A DNA stretch of 64,000 nt from Oscillospiraceae bacterium (GCA_003538135.1 DPOR01000013.1:49758-113757), one strand, 5' to 3'. Shown: positions 1-8,047, counted from the first letter of the stretch. Notes: generated by a model from the letters alone, not told the origin. Numbers and translations: made by a program.

Positions 1-1067
1 TGCTCGTCGAGATGGACGGCTTCGGCGCAAACGAGGGCGTTATAATCATCGCGGCGACCAACCGCCCCGATATCCTTGACCCCGCGCTGCTCCGTCCCGG
101 AAGATTTGACCGTCAGGTAACGGTAGGCTATCCCGACCTCAAGGGACGCGAGGCCATACTCAAGGTTCACGCCAAGGGCAAGCCCTTAGGCCCCGACGTC
201 AATCTTTCGACTATTGCAAAGACAACTATAGGCTTCACCGGCGCAGACCTCGAAAACCTGCTCAATGAGGCGGCTCTTCTCGCCGCCCGCCGTGATAAGA
301 GAGCCATAACCATGCCCGAGATAGAAGAGGCGATGATAAAGGTCGTCGCAGGCACCGAGAAGAAGAGCCATAAGATGACCGACAAGGAGAAGCGCCTGAC
401 CGCCTATCATGAGGCAGGACACGCAGTCTCCGCCTATTATCTCGAGTATAACGACCCGGTTCATCAGGTATCCATAGTGCCGAGAGGTCAGATGGGCGGA
501 TACACAATGTATCTCCCGACCGAGGATAAGAGCTATCATTCGAAGAACGAGATGCTCGACAATCTTGTCAGCCTTCTCGGCGGCAGAGTTGCCGAAGCCA
601 TAGTTATAGGCGACGTTTCGACCGGCGCGTCGAACGACATTGAGCGCGCCACGGATATCGCGCGCAAGATGGTCACAAAGTACGGCATGAGCGACAGACT
701 CGGCCCGATATCCTTCGGCTCGGGTAACGACGAGGTATTCCTCGGCAGAGATTACTCGCATCTGAAGAATTATTCGGAGGAGACAGCCGCAGAGATAGAT
801 GAGGAGATAAACCGCATCATCACCACGGCCTACGGTCATACCGAGGATATACTCAAGGAGCATATCGACAGACTCCATGCAGTCGCCGACGCGCTTATCG
901 AGCGCGAGAAGATAAGCGGCGAGGAGTTTGAAACGATAATGCACGGCAACGAGCTTGCCCCGTTGGACGTGCACAGTGAAGACGACAGCAAACCGACAGA
1001 GCCGTCGGAGCAGTCCGACGCTCAGGACAATGGGGAGGCAGACGAAAATGAGAAAGAATCTGAATAA
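1..1067 (+). CDS. ftsH: FtsH ATP-dependent zinc metalloprotease, C-terminal part (5' truncated by window edge)
   Basis: Membrane-anchored AAA+ protease that degrades misfolded membrane proteins and short-lived regulators. The reading frame is already open at base 3, so the N-terminal membrane segments and Walker A lie outside the window. Visible in order: the end of the AAA module with the second region of homology (NRPDILDPALLRPGRFDRQV), the small AAA lid, then the M41 peptidase domain with the zinc motif HEAGH at 408-422. The protein ends in a long acidic tail rich in Asp, Glu and Ser, typical of Gram-positive FtsH. The last 20 bases overlap the start of the next gene, suggesting translational coupling. 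Family assignment is secure. Confidence 0.97.
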   Translation, partial: LVEMDGFGANEGVIIIAATNRPDILDPALLRPGRFDRQVTVGYPDLKGREAILKVHAKGKPLGPDVNLSTIAKTTIGFTGADLENLLNEAALLAARRDKRAITMPEIEEAMIKVVAGTEKKSHKMTDKEKRLTAYHEAGHAVSAYYLEYNDPVHQVSIVPRGQMGGYTMYLPTEDKSYHSKNEMLDNLVSLLGGRVAEAIVIGDVSTGASNDIERATDIARKMVTKYGMSDRLGPISFGSGNDEVFLGRDYSHLKNYSEETAAEIDEEINRIITTAYGHTEDILKEHIDRLHAVADALIEREKISGEEFETIMHGNELAPLDVHSEDDSKPTEPSEQSDAQDNGEADENEKESE

Positions 1068-1764
1068 GATATTTTTCGGAATAGCCGTTTTAGCTGCGGG
1101 AATCATATTCCTAGGCTCGGCGTTCGGCTTCTGGGAAATAGGCGAAATGAGCGGTTGGTGGACAGTATTTATCATCGTTCCCGCTATCGGCAGCATGATA
1201 GCCTCGGGTATTGATTTGCTCAATGTCGCGGCCGTCGCGGTCGGCGTCTGGCTGCTGCTCAAGTGCAACCCCCAGTGGGTGCCCGCAGAGAGAATGAACC
1301 ATTTCGCTATCGCAATCGCCCTTGTCACCGTCGGCTTTTGGCTGATATTCAGCACGGTAAAGACAAAGAAGCTCAAGAAGCATCTCGATGACAACAGCGG
1401 CCCTATTTCGCAGGAGAGCAAGCCCACATACACCGCAGTCTGCTCGGGCGGCGTTTATAAAAACACCACCGGCAATCTGCTCGGCGCTCACTGCCTTGCA
1501 ATTCTCGGCGGTCTTGAGGTCGATCTGAGCGAAGCGCAGATAAACGACGAGATAACGATAAGCGTCACCGCGATTCTCGGCGGAGTCGATATTTATCTGC
1601 CCGAGAACGTCAGAGTTGAGTGCTCGGACGGCGCGAGCCTGCTCGGCGGCATCGACAACAAGATGCCCGCAAACGGAGACCTGTCTCAGCCGCTCGTCCA
1701 TATCAAGCATTTCAATGTCCTCGGCGGCACCGATGTTATGACGAGAGTTCACAAAAAAGCATAA
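1048..1764 (+). CDS. LiaF-like membrane protein
   Basis: A 238-residue protein with about four hydrophobic helices in its first 110 residues (starting near residues 7-27), then a basic stretch and a soluble C-terminal domain. That domain repeats the motif LGG four times (LGGLEVDL, LGGVDIYL, LLGGID, VLGGTD), the beta-helical pattern of the LiaF/YvqF C-terminal family. LiaF proteins inhibit the LiaRS cell-envelope stress system in Bacillus; no liaR or liaS is next to this gene, so its role here is inference. The ATG at 1048 is chosen because it follows a GGGGAGG-type ribosome site inside the ftsH end. The frame stays open upstream, but only inside ftsH. A terminator follows. Confidence 0.8.
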   Translation: MRKNLNKIFFGIAVLAAGIIFLGSAFGFWEIGEMSGWWTVFIIVPAIGSMIASGIDLLNVAAVAVGVWLLLKCNPQWVPAERMNHFAIAIALVTVGFWLIFSTVKTKKLKKHLDDNSGPISQESKPTYTAVCSGGVYKNTTGNLLGAHCLAILGGLEVDLSEAQINDEITISVTAILGGVDIYLPENVRVECSDGASLLGGIDNKMPANGDLSQPLVHIKHFNVLGGTDVMTRVHKKA

Positions 1765-1784
1765 ACGGCAATTAAATAACCTCG

Positions 1785-1817
1785 CGCCCGGGATCCTCGG
1801 ATTTCCGGGCGTGTTTT
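1785..1817 (+). terminator. Rho-independent terminator after the LiaF-like gene
   Basis: CGCCCGG (1785-1791) pairs with CCGGGCG (1805-1811), with inner GATCC/GGAT pairing, followed by TGTTTT. It separates the ftsH-liaF-like unit from the GNAT gene. Confidence 0.75.
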
Positions 1818-1829
1818 AACGGAGAAAAG

Positions 1830-2324
1830 ATGAACAAACGCAAATTTATAAAACTGCCGCCCGAAAAGGCGTCCGAGATGTTCTCCCTTGTCCTTGCGCG
1901 GATGCAGTGGATGGACGAAAAGGGAATAGAGCATTGGAATGTTGTGAAATACGATAAGCTTTATCCGCTTTCATATTATGAAGAAAAATGCAGAGACGGT
2001 CTCGCTTTTGCGCTCGAGGACGAAAACGGAGAGCCGGTCTGTGCCGCCGTCCTGCTCGAGCACGATGACAGGTGGGAGGACGATGCTCCCTCGCTCTATG
2101 TCCACAACCTCGCCTCGAAGTTGGGTGAGCGCGACGCGGGAGCGGAGTTTCTTCGCCGCGCGGGGGAGTACGCCGTGAGCGAAGGCAAAGCATATCTTCG
2201 TCTCGATTCGGCAGAGGACAGCGCAGCGCTCGCAAAGTACTACGAAAGCCTCGGATTCGTCAACGTGGGAACTTGCCAAGACGGCTCATATAAGGGCATT
2301 CTCCGTGAAAAAAAGTTGAAATAA
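1830..2324 (+). CDS. GNAT-family N-acetyltransferase
   Basis: A 164-residue protein of normal GNAT length, predicted to transfer an acetyl group from acetyl-CoA to an unknown amine. The N-terminal half has the pattern seen in Gram-positive GNATs close to phosphinothricin-acetyltransferase-like proteins (LPPEKASEMFSLVLARMQWM). The second half carries the core fold: ENGEPVCAAVLLEH (beta strands), a helix containing GAEFLRRAGEYAVSEGKAYL, and the closing LAKYYESLGFVNVGT typical of motif B. It starts with ATG after GGAGAAAAG. It stands alone between two terminators, so no substrate can be inferred. Confidence 0.8.
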   Translation: MNKRKFIKLPPEKASEMFSLVLARMQWMDEKGIEHWNVVKYDKLYPLSYYEEKCRDGLAFALEDENGEPVCAAVLLEHDDRWEDDAPSLYVHNLASKLGERDAGAEFLRRAGEYAVSEGKAYLRLDSAEDSAALAKYYESLGFVNVGTCQDGSYKGILREKKLK

Positions 2325-2360
2325 CGGACAGTGTTTTTCGGCACCATATGAATTGAATTT

Positions 2361-2384
2361 TGCAGCGCAGCTGCAAGCGCTGCA
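2361..2384. repeat. Intergenic hairpin, 8-bp perfect stem
   Basis: TGCAGCGC (2361-2368) and GCGCTGCA (2377-2384) form a perfect inverted repeat around an 8-base loop in the 3' flank of the GNAT gene. There is no T-tract directly after it. It may be a 3'-end stabiliser or a weak terminator. Confidence 0.5.
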
Positions 2385-2410
2385 AATCCCGATTTATCTC
2401 CCCCCGCAAA

Positions 2411-2456
2411 GAACAGTCGCAACAGTGAAACTCACTGCGGCTGTTTCTTGCTTTAT
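2411..2456 (+). terminator. Probable terminator before rnpB
   Basis: CAGTCG (2414-2419) pairs with CGGCTG (2438-2443), and CAGTG (2423-2427) with CACTG (2433-2437), separated by a 3-base bulge on the left. The T-rich run TTTCTTGCTTTAT follows. It would insulate rnpB from upstream transcription. Confidence 0.6.
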
Positions 2457-2465
2457 CCTCACCCG

Positions 2466-2519
2466 GCGCACTAAATTTATCCGCCGCGCACCAAATATAT
2501 CCGCCGGGGACAAATTTAC
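2466..2519. repeat. Tandem 20-bp imperfect repeat upstream of rnpB
   Basis: Copy 1 (2466-2485) and copy 2 (2486-2505) match at 18 of 20 bases: GCGCAC, one variable base, AAAT, one variable base, TATCCGCC. A decayed third copy (GGGGACAAATTTA) runs to 2519. The array ends about 20 bases before the rnpB -35 box and may act as a regulatory or A+T-rich upstream element. Confidence 0.6.
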
Positions 2520-2539
2520 ACTTTGTTTTCATCATTTGT

Positions 2540-2568
2540 TTGACATAAGGCGGATTTTGAATTACAAT
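2540..2568 (+). promoter_or_regulatory. Sigma-A promoter of rnpB
   Basis: TTGACA at 2540-2545, a 17-base spacer, and TACAAT at 2563-2568. Transcription is predicted to start at about 2575-2577, the predicted 5' end of the RNase P RNA. A near-consensus promoter fits a constitutive stable RNA. Confidence 0.9.
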
Positions 2569-2576
2569 AAATAGAT

Positions 2577-2934
2577 AGCGAGCAGGCCGGGCAGCTGCGG
2601 GGATCTTTTATAAGATCAATGAGGAAAGTCCGAGCTTCACAGAGCAGGATAACGGCTAACGGCCGCCGAGGGTGACCTTAGGGAAAGTGCAACAGAGATA
2701 TACCGCCCGCTTTTGCGGGTAAGGGTGGAAAGGCGAGGTAAGAGCTCACCGGCGTGCGGGGAACCGCATTGCCCTGCAAACCCTATCCGAAGCAACACCG
2801 ACCGGAGAGGAGCGAAAGCTCCGCGCTTGCTCGGCGTAATTCTCTCCGACGGGTGGCTTGAGCGTATCGGCAACGGTGCGCCTAGACAGATAGTTGCCTT
2901 AAAAGACAAAACTCGGCTTACAGGCCTGCTCGCT
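2577..2934 (+). ncRNA. rnpB: RNase P RNA (bacterial class A)
   Basis: Catalytic RNA of RNase P, which cuts the 5' leader from tRNA precursors. The 5' end AGCGAGCAGGCC pairs with GGCCTGCTCGCT at the 3' end (P1), setting both limits. The universal core GAGGAAAGTCCGAGCTTC is at 2621-2638. Also visible are the AACGGCTAACGGCC and GTGCAACAGAGA elements, the purine-rich AAGGGTGGAAAGGCGAGGTAAGAGC segment in pieces, the CCTATCCGAAGCAA region, and the 3' motif AGACAGATAGTTGCC. The length of about 358 bases fits class A. It is driven by the near-consensus promoter directly upstream. Confidence 0.96.
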
Positions 2935-2985
2935 GCCTGTAACCCGCAATGTATCCCCGGCATATGATGTGCTGAGGTGATATAA

Positions 2986-3327
2986 ATGTCGGACGGAGTG
3001 CTGCTCGGTGTATTTGCGTCGTTCGTGCTCATAGGCACGGTCGGCATAGCCTATTACATATTACTGAAAATTCTGCACCCGCGCTCGAACGGGAGATATA
3101 TCGTCGTCATCCCCGCAAGGAGCGGAATGACCGATGTTGCCGGGAAGGGCTACGCTCAGCGGCTTCGCAGCGGAATGCTCGGCGACAAGGAGGCGGTTGT
3201 GATACTCGACCTCGGTATGGACGAAGCTCAGCTGAAAGAGTGCGAGAGAATGTGCAGAAGCTGCGAGGGGCTCTATCTCTGCTCCAGCGGCGAATTTGAA
3301 GAGTTTGCTTCCCGAAAGGATATATAA
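2986..3327 (+). CDS. Small membrane-anchored protein of unknown function
   Basis: A 113-residue protein I do not recognise. Residues 5-28 form one strong hydrophobic helix, followed by the basic stretch KILHPRSNGR. The remaining ~80 residues look like a small cytoplasmic alpha/beta domain (strands YIVVIPA and AVVILDLGM) with three Cys in the segment ECERMCRSCEG. It starts with ATG after GAGGTGATATA, 50 bases past rnpB, and its TAA directly touches the recD2 ATG, so the two are probably co-transcribed. Coding is supported by the ribosome site, codon use like the neighbours, and tight packing. Confidence 0.75.
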   Translation: MSDGVLLGVFASFVLIGTVGIAYYILLKILHPRSNGRYIVVIPARSGMTDVAGKGYAQRLRSGMLGDKEAVVILDLGMDEAQLKECERMCRSCEGLYLCSSGEFEEFASRKDI

Positions 3328-5532
3328 ATGGAGGAACATGAGAGGATACGCATAAGCGGCGTGATAAACGATGTGACCTTTTCGAATCCCGAAAACGGGT
3401 TCACGGTCCTCGAGCTTGAAAGCGGCGATGAGCTGATAACCGCTGTCGGCGTCATGCCCGAGCTCAAAGCCGGTGAGTTGCTGGAACTCTCCGGCCATTG
3501 GGATTTTCATGCTTCCTTCGGCCGCCAGTTCAGAGTGGAGCTGTGCGAGCATAAAATGCCCGCCTCGGCGGGTGATATCCTCCGATATCTCTCGGCGGGC
3601 GGCGTCAAGGGCATAGGCCCGAAGCTCGCGGTCAAAATAGTTGACAGGTTCGGCGAGAATACCCTTGATATAATCGAAAACGACCCCGAGCGACTCGCGC
3701 AGATACGCGGAATATCGCCCGAAAAGGCGAAAAGTATAAGCGAGGATTTCAAGCGCCAGTTTGCGGTTCGCGAAATTATGATGTCGCTCGAAAAATACGG
3801 CATGACCACCGCCGAATGTGTCAAAGCTTTCAATGCGTTCGGCGTGCGCGCCGCGGATATAATCAGGCGCAACCCCTATGCCCTCTGCGGCGAGGGGGTG
3901 GGCTTCAGCTTTGAGCGAGCCGAGGTTATAGCGGAGGAGCTGCCCGAGCCGCCCGATAACGGCTATCGCCTTCAGGCGGGCGTGCTCCATGTTATGAGCC
4001 ATAACCTTTCAAACGGACATACCTGTATCCCGCGCGATAAGCTTTTCGCCCCGTGCGCCGAGCTGCTCTCGACTGACGACGACACCGTGGATATAACAAT
4101 AGATGAGCTGATAGGCTCCGGCAGGCTCGTCAACGAGTTTATAGACGACAGGGAATTTATTTTTCTGCCGAATATCTATAAAGCGGAAAAGTCCTCTGCG
4201 GAGCACATGAAGCAGATACTCAGATTCCCGCCCGCAGGCCGTAAGGCGGCGGACAGGGAGATCGGCAGAATAGAGAAAAAGAGCGGCATAAAATACGGAG
4301 AGCTCCAGCGCAAGGCTATTGCCGCGGCTGTCGAGCGCGGGCTGCTCATACTGACGGGCGGCCCCGGAACGGGAAAGACAACGACCCTCGACGGAATCCT
4401 TCAAATTTTCGAGGATGACGGGCTTAAAGTCGCACTCGCCGCACCGACGGGACGCGCCGCAAAGCGCATGAGCGAGGTTACCGGCAGACCTGCCAAAACC
4501 ATCCACCGTCTGCTCGAGGTCGAGTGGGACAAGCACGACCGCCCGCAGTTCTCGCGCAACGCGCGCAATCCTCTCGACGCTCAGGCGGTCATACTCGACG
4601 AGCTGTCGATGGTAGATATAACACTGTTTTCGAGCTTTCTCGACGCTCTCCCGATAGGCTGCCGCCTCATAATGGTCGGCGATTCGGATCAGCTGCCGCC
4701 CGTCGGAGCGGGCAATGTCCTGCACGATATGATAGCCTCGGGCATAGTTCCGGTCGTTGAGCTGACAGAGGTTTTCCGCCAGTCCATGGAGAGCCTGATA
4801 ATCGAAAACGCCCACAGAATAGTCAAGGGCGAGCCGCCGAAGCTCGATGTGCGCAGCAAGGACTTCTTCTTCATGCCGACAGACTCGCCGTTTGTCGCGG
4901 CAAAGACCGTCTCGGATCTGTGCTCCGTGCGTCTGCCCCGCGCCTACGGATTTTCGCCGCTTGACGATATCCAGGTCATCTGTCCGTCAAGAATGGGCGA
5001 GTGCGGCACAAACAACATCAACCGCGTCATGCAGGCGGTGCTCAATCCGCCGGATGCCTCGAAGCCCGAGACAAACGTCGGCGCAACCGTGTTTCGCACG
5101 GGAGACAAGGTCATGCAGACGCGCAACAACTACGATATCGAGTGGACAGGCCCTGACGGCGACGGAACGGGGATATTCAACGGCGATATCGGCATTCTTC
5201 GCAAGGTCGATTCGCGTTCTCGCACGGTTGAGATAATGTTCGACGAGCGCAAGGCCGTTGTTCCGTTTGAGGCTCTGCAGGAGCTTGAGCTCGCCTATGC
5301 CGTGACCGTTCATAAGAGCCAGGGCAATGAGTTTCCCGCGGTCATAATGCCGATAATCGGCGTACCGCCGCGCCTTGCTTACAGAAACCTGCTCTATACC
5401 GGAGTCACCCGCGCAAAAAAAATACTTGTCTTGGTCGGCAGTCGGAGTCAGGTCTATGCCATGGCGGCGAACGACAAAAAGGCCAGACGCTATTCCGCGC
5501 TCAAGCATTTTCTCCTGGTGAATGAAGAATGA
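3328..5532 (+). CDS. recD2: RecD2-type SF1B DNA helicase
   Basis: ATP-dependent 5'-3' DNA helicase of the RecD2 family (RecD without RecBC), acting in repair and fork maintenance. Length, 734 residues, is normal. Order of parts: an N-terminal OB-like domain with FSNPENGFTVLEL, helix-hairpin-helix motifs (GGVKGIGPKLAVKI and IRGISPEKAKSI), then the helicase core with Walker A GGPGTGKTTT near residues 343-352. Motif II is ILDELSMVD, motif III GDSDQLPPVGAGNVL, and the C-terminal TVHKSQGNEFP stands near residue 661. The gene abuts the small membrane protein upstream and shares an ATGA overlap with comF, so these form one operon with mreB. Confidence 0.95.
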   Translation: MEEHERIRISGVINDVTFSNPENGFTVLELESGDELITAVGVMPELKAGELLELSGHWDFHASFGRQFRVELCEHKMPASAGDILRYLSAGGVKGIGPKLAVKIVDRFGENTLDIIENDPERLAQIRGISPEKAKSISEDFKRQFAVREIMMSLEKYGMTTAECVKAFNAFGVRAADIIRRNPYALCGEGVGFSFERAEVIAEELPEPPDNGYRLQAGVLHVMSHNLSNGHTCIPRDKLFAPCAELLSTDDDTVDITIDELIGSGRLVNEFIDDREFIFLPNIYKAEKSSAEHMKQILRFPPAGRKAADREIGRIEKKSGIKYGELQRKAIAAAVERGLLILTGGPGTGKTTTLDGILQIFEDDGLKVALAAPTGRAAKRMSEVTGRPAKTIHRLLEVEWDKHDRPQFSRNARNPLDAQAVILDELSMVDITLFSSFLDALPIGCRLIMVGDSDQLPPVGAGNVLHDMIASGIVPVVELTEVFRQSMESLIIENAHRIVKGEPPKLDVRSKDFFFMPTDSPFVAAKTVSDLCSVRLPRAYGFSPLDDIQVICPSRMGECGTNNINRVMQAVLNPPDASKPETNVGATVFRTGDKVMQTRNNYDIEWTGPDGDGTGIFNGDIGILRKVDSRSRTVEIMFDERKAVVPFEALQELELAYAVTVHKSQGNEFPAVIMPIIGVPPRLAYRNLLYTGVTRAKKILVLVGSRSQVYAMAANDKKARRYSALKHFLLVNEE

Positions 5533-6260
5533 AAGTATCGGTGCTCGAATATATCTCATACGCCCTGTTTCCGCGCCGATGCGCTCTTTGCGGAAAAGTG
5601 GTTGCGCCGGATATGCCCGTGTGCGGCAGCTGTGAGAGCGACCTCGAATATGTAAAGGGAGATCTGTGCCCGCATTGCGGCAGGGAGAAGAAATATTGCT
5701 CCTGTTCGTTTCACCGCCGCTTTTTCGAGGCTCAGACAGCGCCGTTTTATTATTCCGGCGCGGCAAAGCGCTCGATTCATGCCCTGAAGTTCAACGGGCG
5801 CACCCAAAACGCCGACGGGCTCGCGCGGTTTATGGCGCAGAGCGTGAAAGAAAACTTCGAGGGCGTGAAATTCGATTTTGTCTGCTGCGTGCCCCTGTCC
5901 GAAGCGTCATATAAAAAGCGCGGATACAATCAGAGCGCGCTGCTCGCAAAGAGAATAGCAAAAGAGCTCGGCGTGCCGTTTGAAGAAAAACTGCTCTCCC
6001 GCCCGTTTCAGGGTAAGGAGCAGAAAACGCTCGGCGGCGTCGAACGCTTCGGCGGAGTCATAGGAGCGTTTGACTGCGCGGAGAATAAAATCATAGACAA
6101 TGCCGCGGTTTTGCTCTGCGACGATATAGCCACAACGGGAGCGACGCTCAACGAGTGTGCAAAGCTCCTGCTTCTGCGCGGCGCGGATAAAGTCTGCTGC
6201 GTCAGCGCGGCAATAACCAAAAAGGAGGACGGAAAATGCTCGGAACAAACATCGGAATAG
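5529..6260 (+). CDS. comF: ComF-family phosphoribosyltransferase-like protein
   Basis: A 243-residue ComF/GntX homologue. The N-terminal ~50 residues hold paired Cys motifs (CALCGKVV, CGSCESD, CPHCGREKKYCSC) that form the zinc finger. The C-terminal half is a type I phosphoribosyltransferase fold with the PRPP loop LLCDDIATTGATLNE. In Bacillus, ComFC acts with the ComFA helicase in DNA uptake; in many anaerobes ComF occurs without ComFA, as here. The start ATG overlaps the recD2 stop (ATGA), and its 3' end overlaps the mreB start by 25 bases. Family is secure; a competence role in this organism is inference, weakly supported by the comEA-like gene near 53.7 kb. Confidence 0.92.
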   Translation: MKVSVLEYISYALFPRRCALCGKVVAPDMPVCGSCESDLEYVKGDLCPHCGREKKYCSCSFHRRFFEAQTAPFYYSGAAKRSIHALKFNGRTQNADGLARFMAQSVKENFEGVKFDFVCCVPLSEASYKKRGYNQSALLAKRIAKELGVPFEEKLLSRPFQGKEQKTLGGVERFGGVIGAFDCAENKIIDNAAVLLCDDIATTGATLNECAKLLLLRGADKVCCVSAAITKKEDGKCSEQTSE

Positions 6261-7270
6261 ACCTCGGCACAACTACCATACGTATTTTCGTTGAGGGCAA
6301 GGGAATAGTTGTCTCCGAGCCGAGCGCCGTCGCATTCGATACGGATACGGGCAGACTCTTGGCAGTCGGCCAGAAAGCGTCGGATATGATAGGCCGCAAC
6401 CCCGACTCCATAACGGTAGTAAAGCCCATGCGAAGCGGAGTTATCTCGGATTTCACCGCCACAAAGGCCATTGTTCGCGTCCTGCTCTATAAGGTCTGCA
6501 AAAACATGGTGTTTAAGCCCAATATAGTCGTGTGTATGCCCTCTACTGTCACCAATCTTGAAAAGAGAACCATACTCGACCTCGTCACCGCCGCGGGAGC
6601 GGGCAGGGCGTGCCTCATAGAAGAGCCGCTCGCCGCCGCACTCGGTGCGGGACTCGATATCAGCCGTCCGATGGGTACAATGGTCATTGATATCGGCGGC
6701 GGAACCGCGGATATCGCAGTCGTCACCATGGGCAGCATCTCTATTTCAAAATCGGTCAAAATAGCCGGCAACATCCTCGATGAGGATATAATCCGCTATC
6801 TGCGCCGCGAGCGCAATATAGTTATCGGCGAAAAGACCGCCGAGGATATTAAAAAGCGCATCGGCTGCGCGTACCTGCGCGACACGGAGCTTGCTATCGG
6901 CATAAAGGGCAAGCACTATATAACCGGAATGCCGATAACGGACGAGGTGAACACAACGGAAATCTACCTCGCCATGCGTGAGCACCTTGAGTCGATAGCC
7001 GAGGGCGTGCGTAGCGTGCTCGAGGTAACGCCGCCCGAGCTTGCGGGCGATATCGCCGAAACGGGCATACTTTTAACCGGCGGCGGCGCTCTGCTCGACG
7101 GCATGGATAAGCTCATAGAAAAGCGGACGGGCGTTCACGTCATAGTCCCCGACGACCCGCTCGAGTGCGTCGCGCTCGGTACGGGCTACGCCACGGAGCA
7201 TTTGGATATTCTCGAAAATAACGGCGGAATCTTCAAGACCCGCGAGGAGATAACGGGCTTCAAGGATTAA
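6236..7270 (+). CDS. mreB: MreB/Mbl rod-shape-determining actin homologue
   Basis: A 344-residue bacterial actin that forms filaments under the membrane and steers peptidoglycan synthesis for rod shape. Phosphate 1 is GIDLGTTTIRIFVEGKG at the N-terminus, phosphate 2 is DIGGGTADIAVV, and the adenosine motif is LTGGGALLDGMDKLI near the C-terminus. The EEPLAAALGAG connector is also typical. The ATG at 6236 has the strong AAAGGAGG site at 6221-6228 inside comF. mreC and mreD are not adjacent, so this may be an Mbl-like paralogue. spoIIR follows directly. In Bacillus, mbl lies next to another sporulation gene, spoIIID. Confidence 0.93.
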   Translation: MLGTNIGIDLGTTTIRIFVEGKGIVVSEPSAVAFDTDTGRLLAVGQKASDMIGRNPDSITVVKPMRSGVISDFTATKAIVRVLLYKVCKNMVFKPNIVVCMPSTVTNLEKRTILDLVTAAGAGRACLIEEPLAAALGAGLDISRPMGTMVIDIGGGTADIAVVTMGSISISKSVKIAGNILDEDIIRYLRRERNIVIGEKTAEDIKKRIGCAYLRDTELAIGIKGKHYITGMPITDEVNTTEIYLAMREHLESIAEGVRSVLEVTPPELAGDIAETGILLTGGGALLDGMDKLIEKRTGVHVIVPDDPLECVALGTGYATEHLDILENNGGIFKTREEITGFKD

Positions 7271-7288
7271 AAGCCCCCGAAATTTTCC

Positions 7289-7318
7289 GTATAAACTCAA
7301 ATAAAACCGTCCATAATT
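7289..7318 (+). promoter_or_regulatory. Possible forespore-type (sigma-F/G-like) promoter of spoIIR
   Basis: GTATA at 7289-7293 and CATAATT at 7312-7318 are 18 bases apart, resembling the Bacillus forespore consensus (GNATA-like -35, CATNNTA-like -10). SpoIIR is transcribed by sigma-F in the Bacillus forespore. Short A+T-rich matches like this are easy to find by chance. Confidence 0.4.
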
Positions 7319-7347
7319 CGGTTGTATCCGAAGGAAAGGACGGTTTT
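7303..7347 (+). promoter_or_regulatory. Long hairpin covering the spoIIR ribosome-binding region
   Basis: AAAACCGTCC (7303-7312) pairs perfectly with GGACGGTTTT (7338-7347). Inside it, TTCGG (7317-7321) pairs with CCGAA (7328-7332) around a 6-base loop. The purine-rich AAGGAAAGGA (7331-7340) upstream of the spoIIR ATG lies in the right arm. It could terminate mreB transcripts or mask spoIIR translation in read-through RNA. Confidence 0.7.
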
Positions 7348-7354
7348 ACTTATT

Positions 7355-7987
7355 ATGAAGTCAAAGAAACTGACAAAGCTTATGAAAATACAGGCCGTGG
7401 TTTTCGCGGCAGTCTTTGCGGCGGGCGCGTGCAGCGTCGGAGCGTTTGCTTATAACTGCTCGCGAGTGCGCTCCGATGTGCTGAGAATGCACGTTATCGC
7501 AAACTCCGACTGCGGCGCCGACCAGCAGCTAAAGCTCATGGTTCGCGATGCCGTGCTCGAGCGCGGCGCGCAGCTTTTTGACGGCACGGTGACGGCGGAT
7601 GAGGCGCGGAGAAAAATCGAGCCGCATAAGGCCGAGCTCGAAGCCGCCGCTCGCGAGGTGATAGAGCGCGCGGGCTACGATTATCCCGTGAGCGTCAATG
7701 TCGTCAACGAGTATTTCGCCACGCGGTGTTACGGCAGCCTGACCATGCCCGCCGGGCGCTATACCGCAGTCAAGGTGGTCATCGGCGAGGGCGCGGGGCG
7801 CAACTGGTGGTGCGTGATGTTCCCGCCGCTGTGCCTGCCCGCCGCGCAGGACAGGGGAGGCAATCTCGACGCGTTTTTTGATGACGGCGAGCTGAAGGTA
7901 GTCGAGAGCTCCGGCAGATATGAGCCGCGTTTCAAGATAGTTGAGATAATAGAAAAACTCAGAGAAAAAACCTCGTTCGAAAACTGA
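7355..7987 (+). CDS. spoIIR: Stage II sporulation protein R
   Basis: Secreted forespore signalling protein that triggers the SpoIIGA protease to process pro-sigma-E in the mother cell. About 210 residues. An N-terminal signal or anchor helix (around residues 12-30) is followed by the family motifs LRMHVIANSD, QQLKLMVRDAVL, AGYDYPVSVNV and the hallmark GRNWWCVMFPPLC. The ATG at 7355 (MKSKKLTKL) is chosen as the natural signal-peptide start; the frame extends back to a TTG at 7322 inside the hairpin loop. The best purine-rich site lies about 14 bases upstream of the ATG, which is long, so initiation may be weak or structure-dependent. It implies an endospore-forming lineage. Confidence 0.93.
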   Translation: MKSKKLTKLMKIQAVVFAAVFAAGACSVGAFAYNCSRVRSDVLRMHVIANSDCGADQQLKLMVRDAVLERGAQLFDGTVTADEARRKIEPHKAELEAAAREVIERAGYDYPVSVNVVNEYFATRCYGSLTMPAGRYTAVKVVIGEGAGRNWWCVMFPPLCLPAAQDRGGNLDAFFDDGELKVVESSGRYEPRFKIVEIIEKLREKTSFEN

Positions 7988-7999
7988 AAATTCCCCCCG

Positions 8000-8037
8000 C
8001 GGCTTGCCGATTTTACCGGCGAGCCGTAACTTTTTTT
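8000..8037 (+). terminator. Rho-independent terminator after spoIIR
   Basis: CGGCTTGCCG (8000-8009) pairs with CGGCGAGCCG (8017-8026), 10 bp with one wobble, around ATTTTAC. TAAC and seven T follow. Confidence 0.88.
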
Positions 8038-8047
8038 GTCAAATCTG

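Noticed and set aside
186..1433. 415-codon open frame antisense to ftsH and the LiaF-like gene
   Set aside because: Spans two real genes on the other strand and shows no domain.
2466..2519. Direct repeats considered as a CRISPR array
   Set aside because: Only two and a half units, back to back with no spacers, and no cas genes in the window.
7322..7354. TTG start giving an 11-residue longer SpoIIR
   Set aside because: It lies in the hairpin loop, has no ribosome site, and the extension does not look like a signal peptide start.
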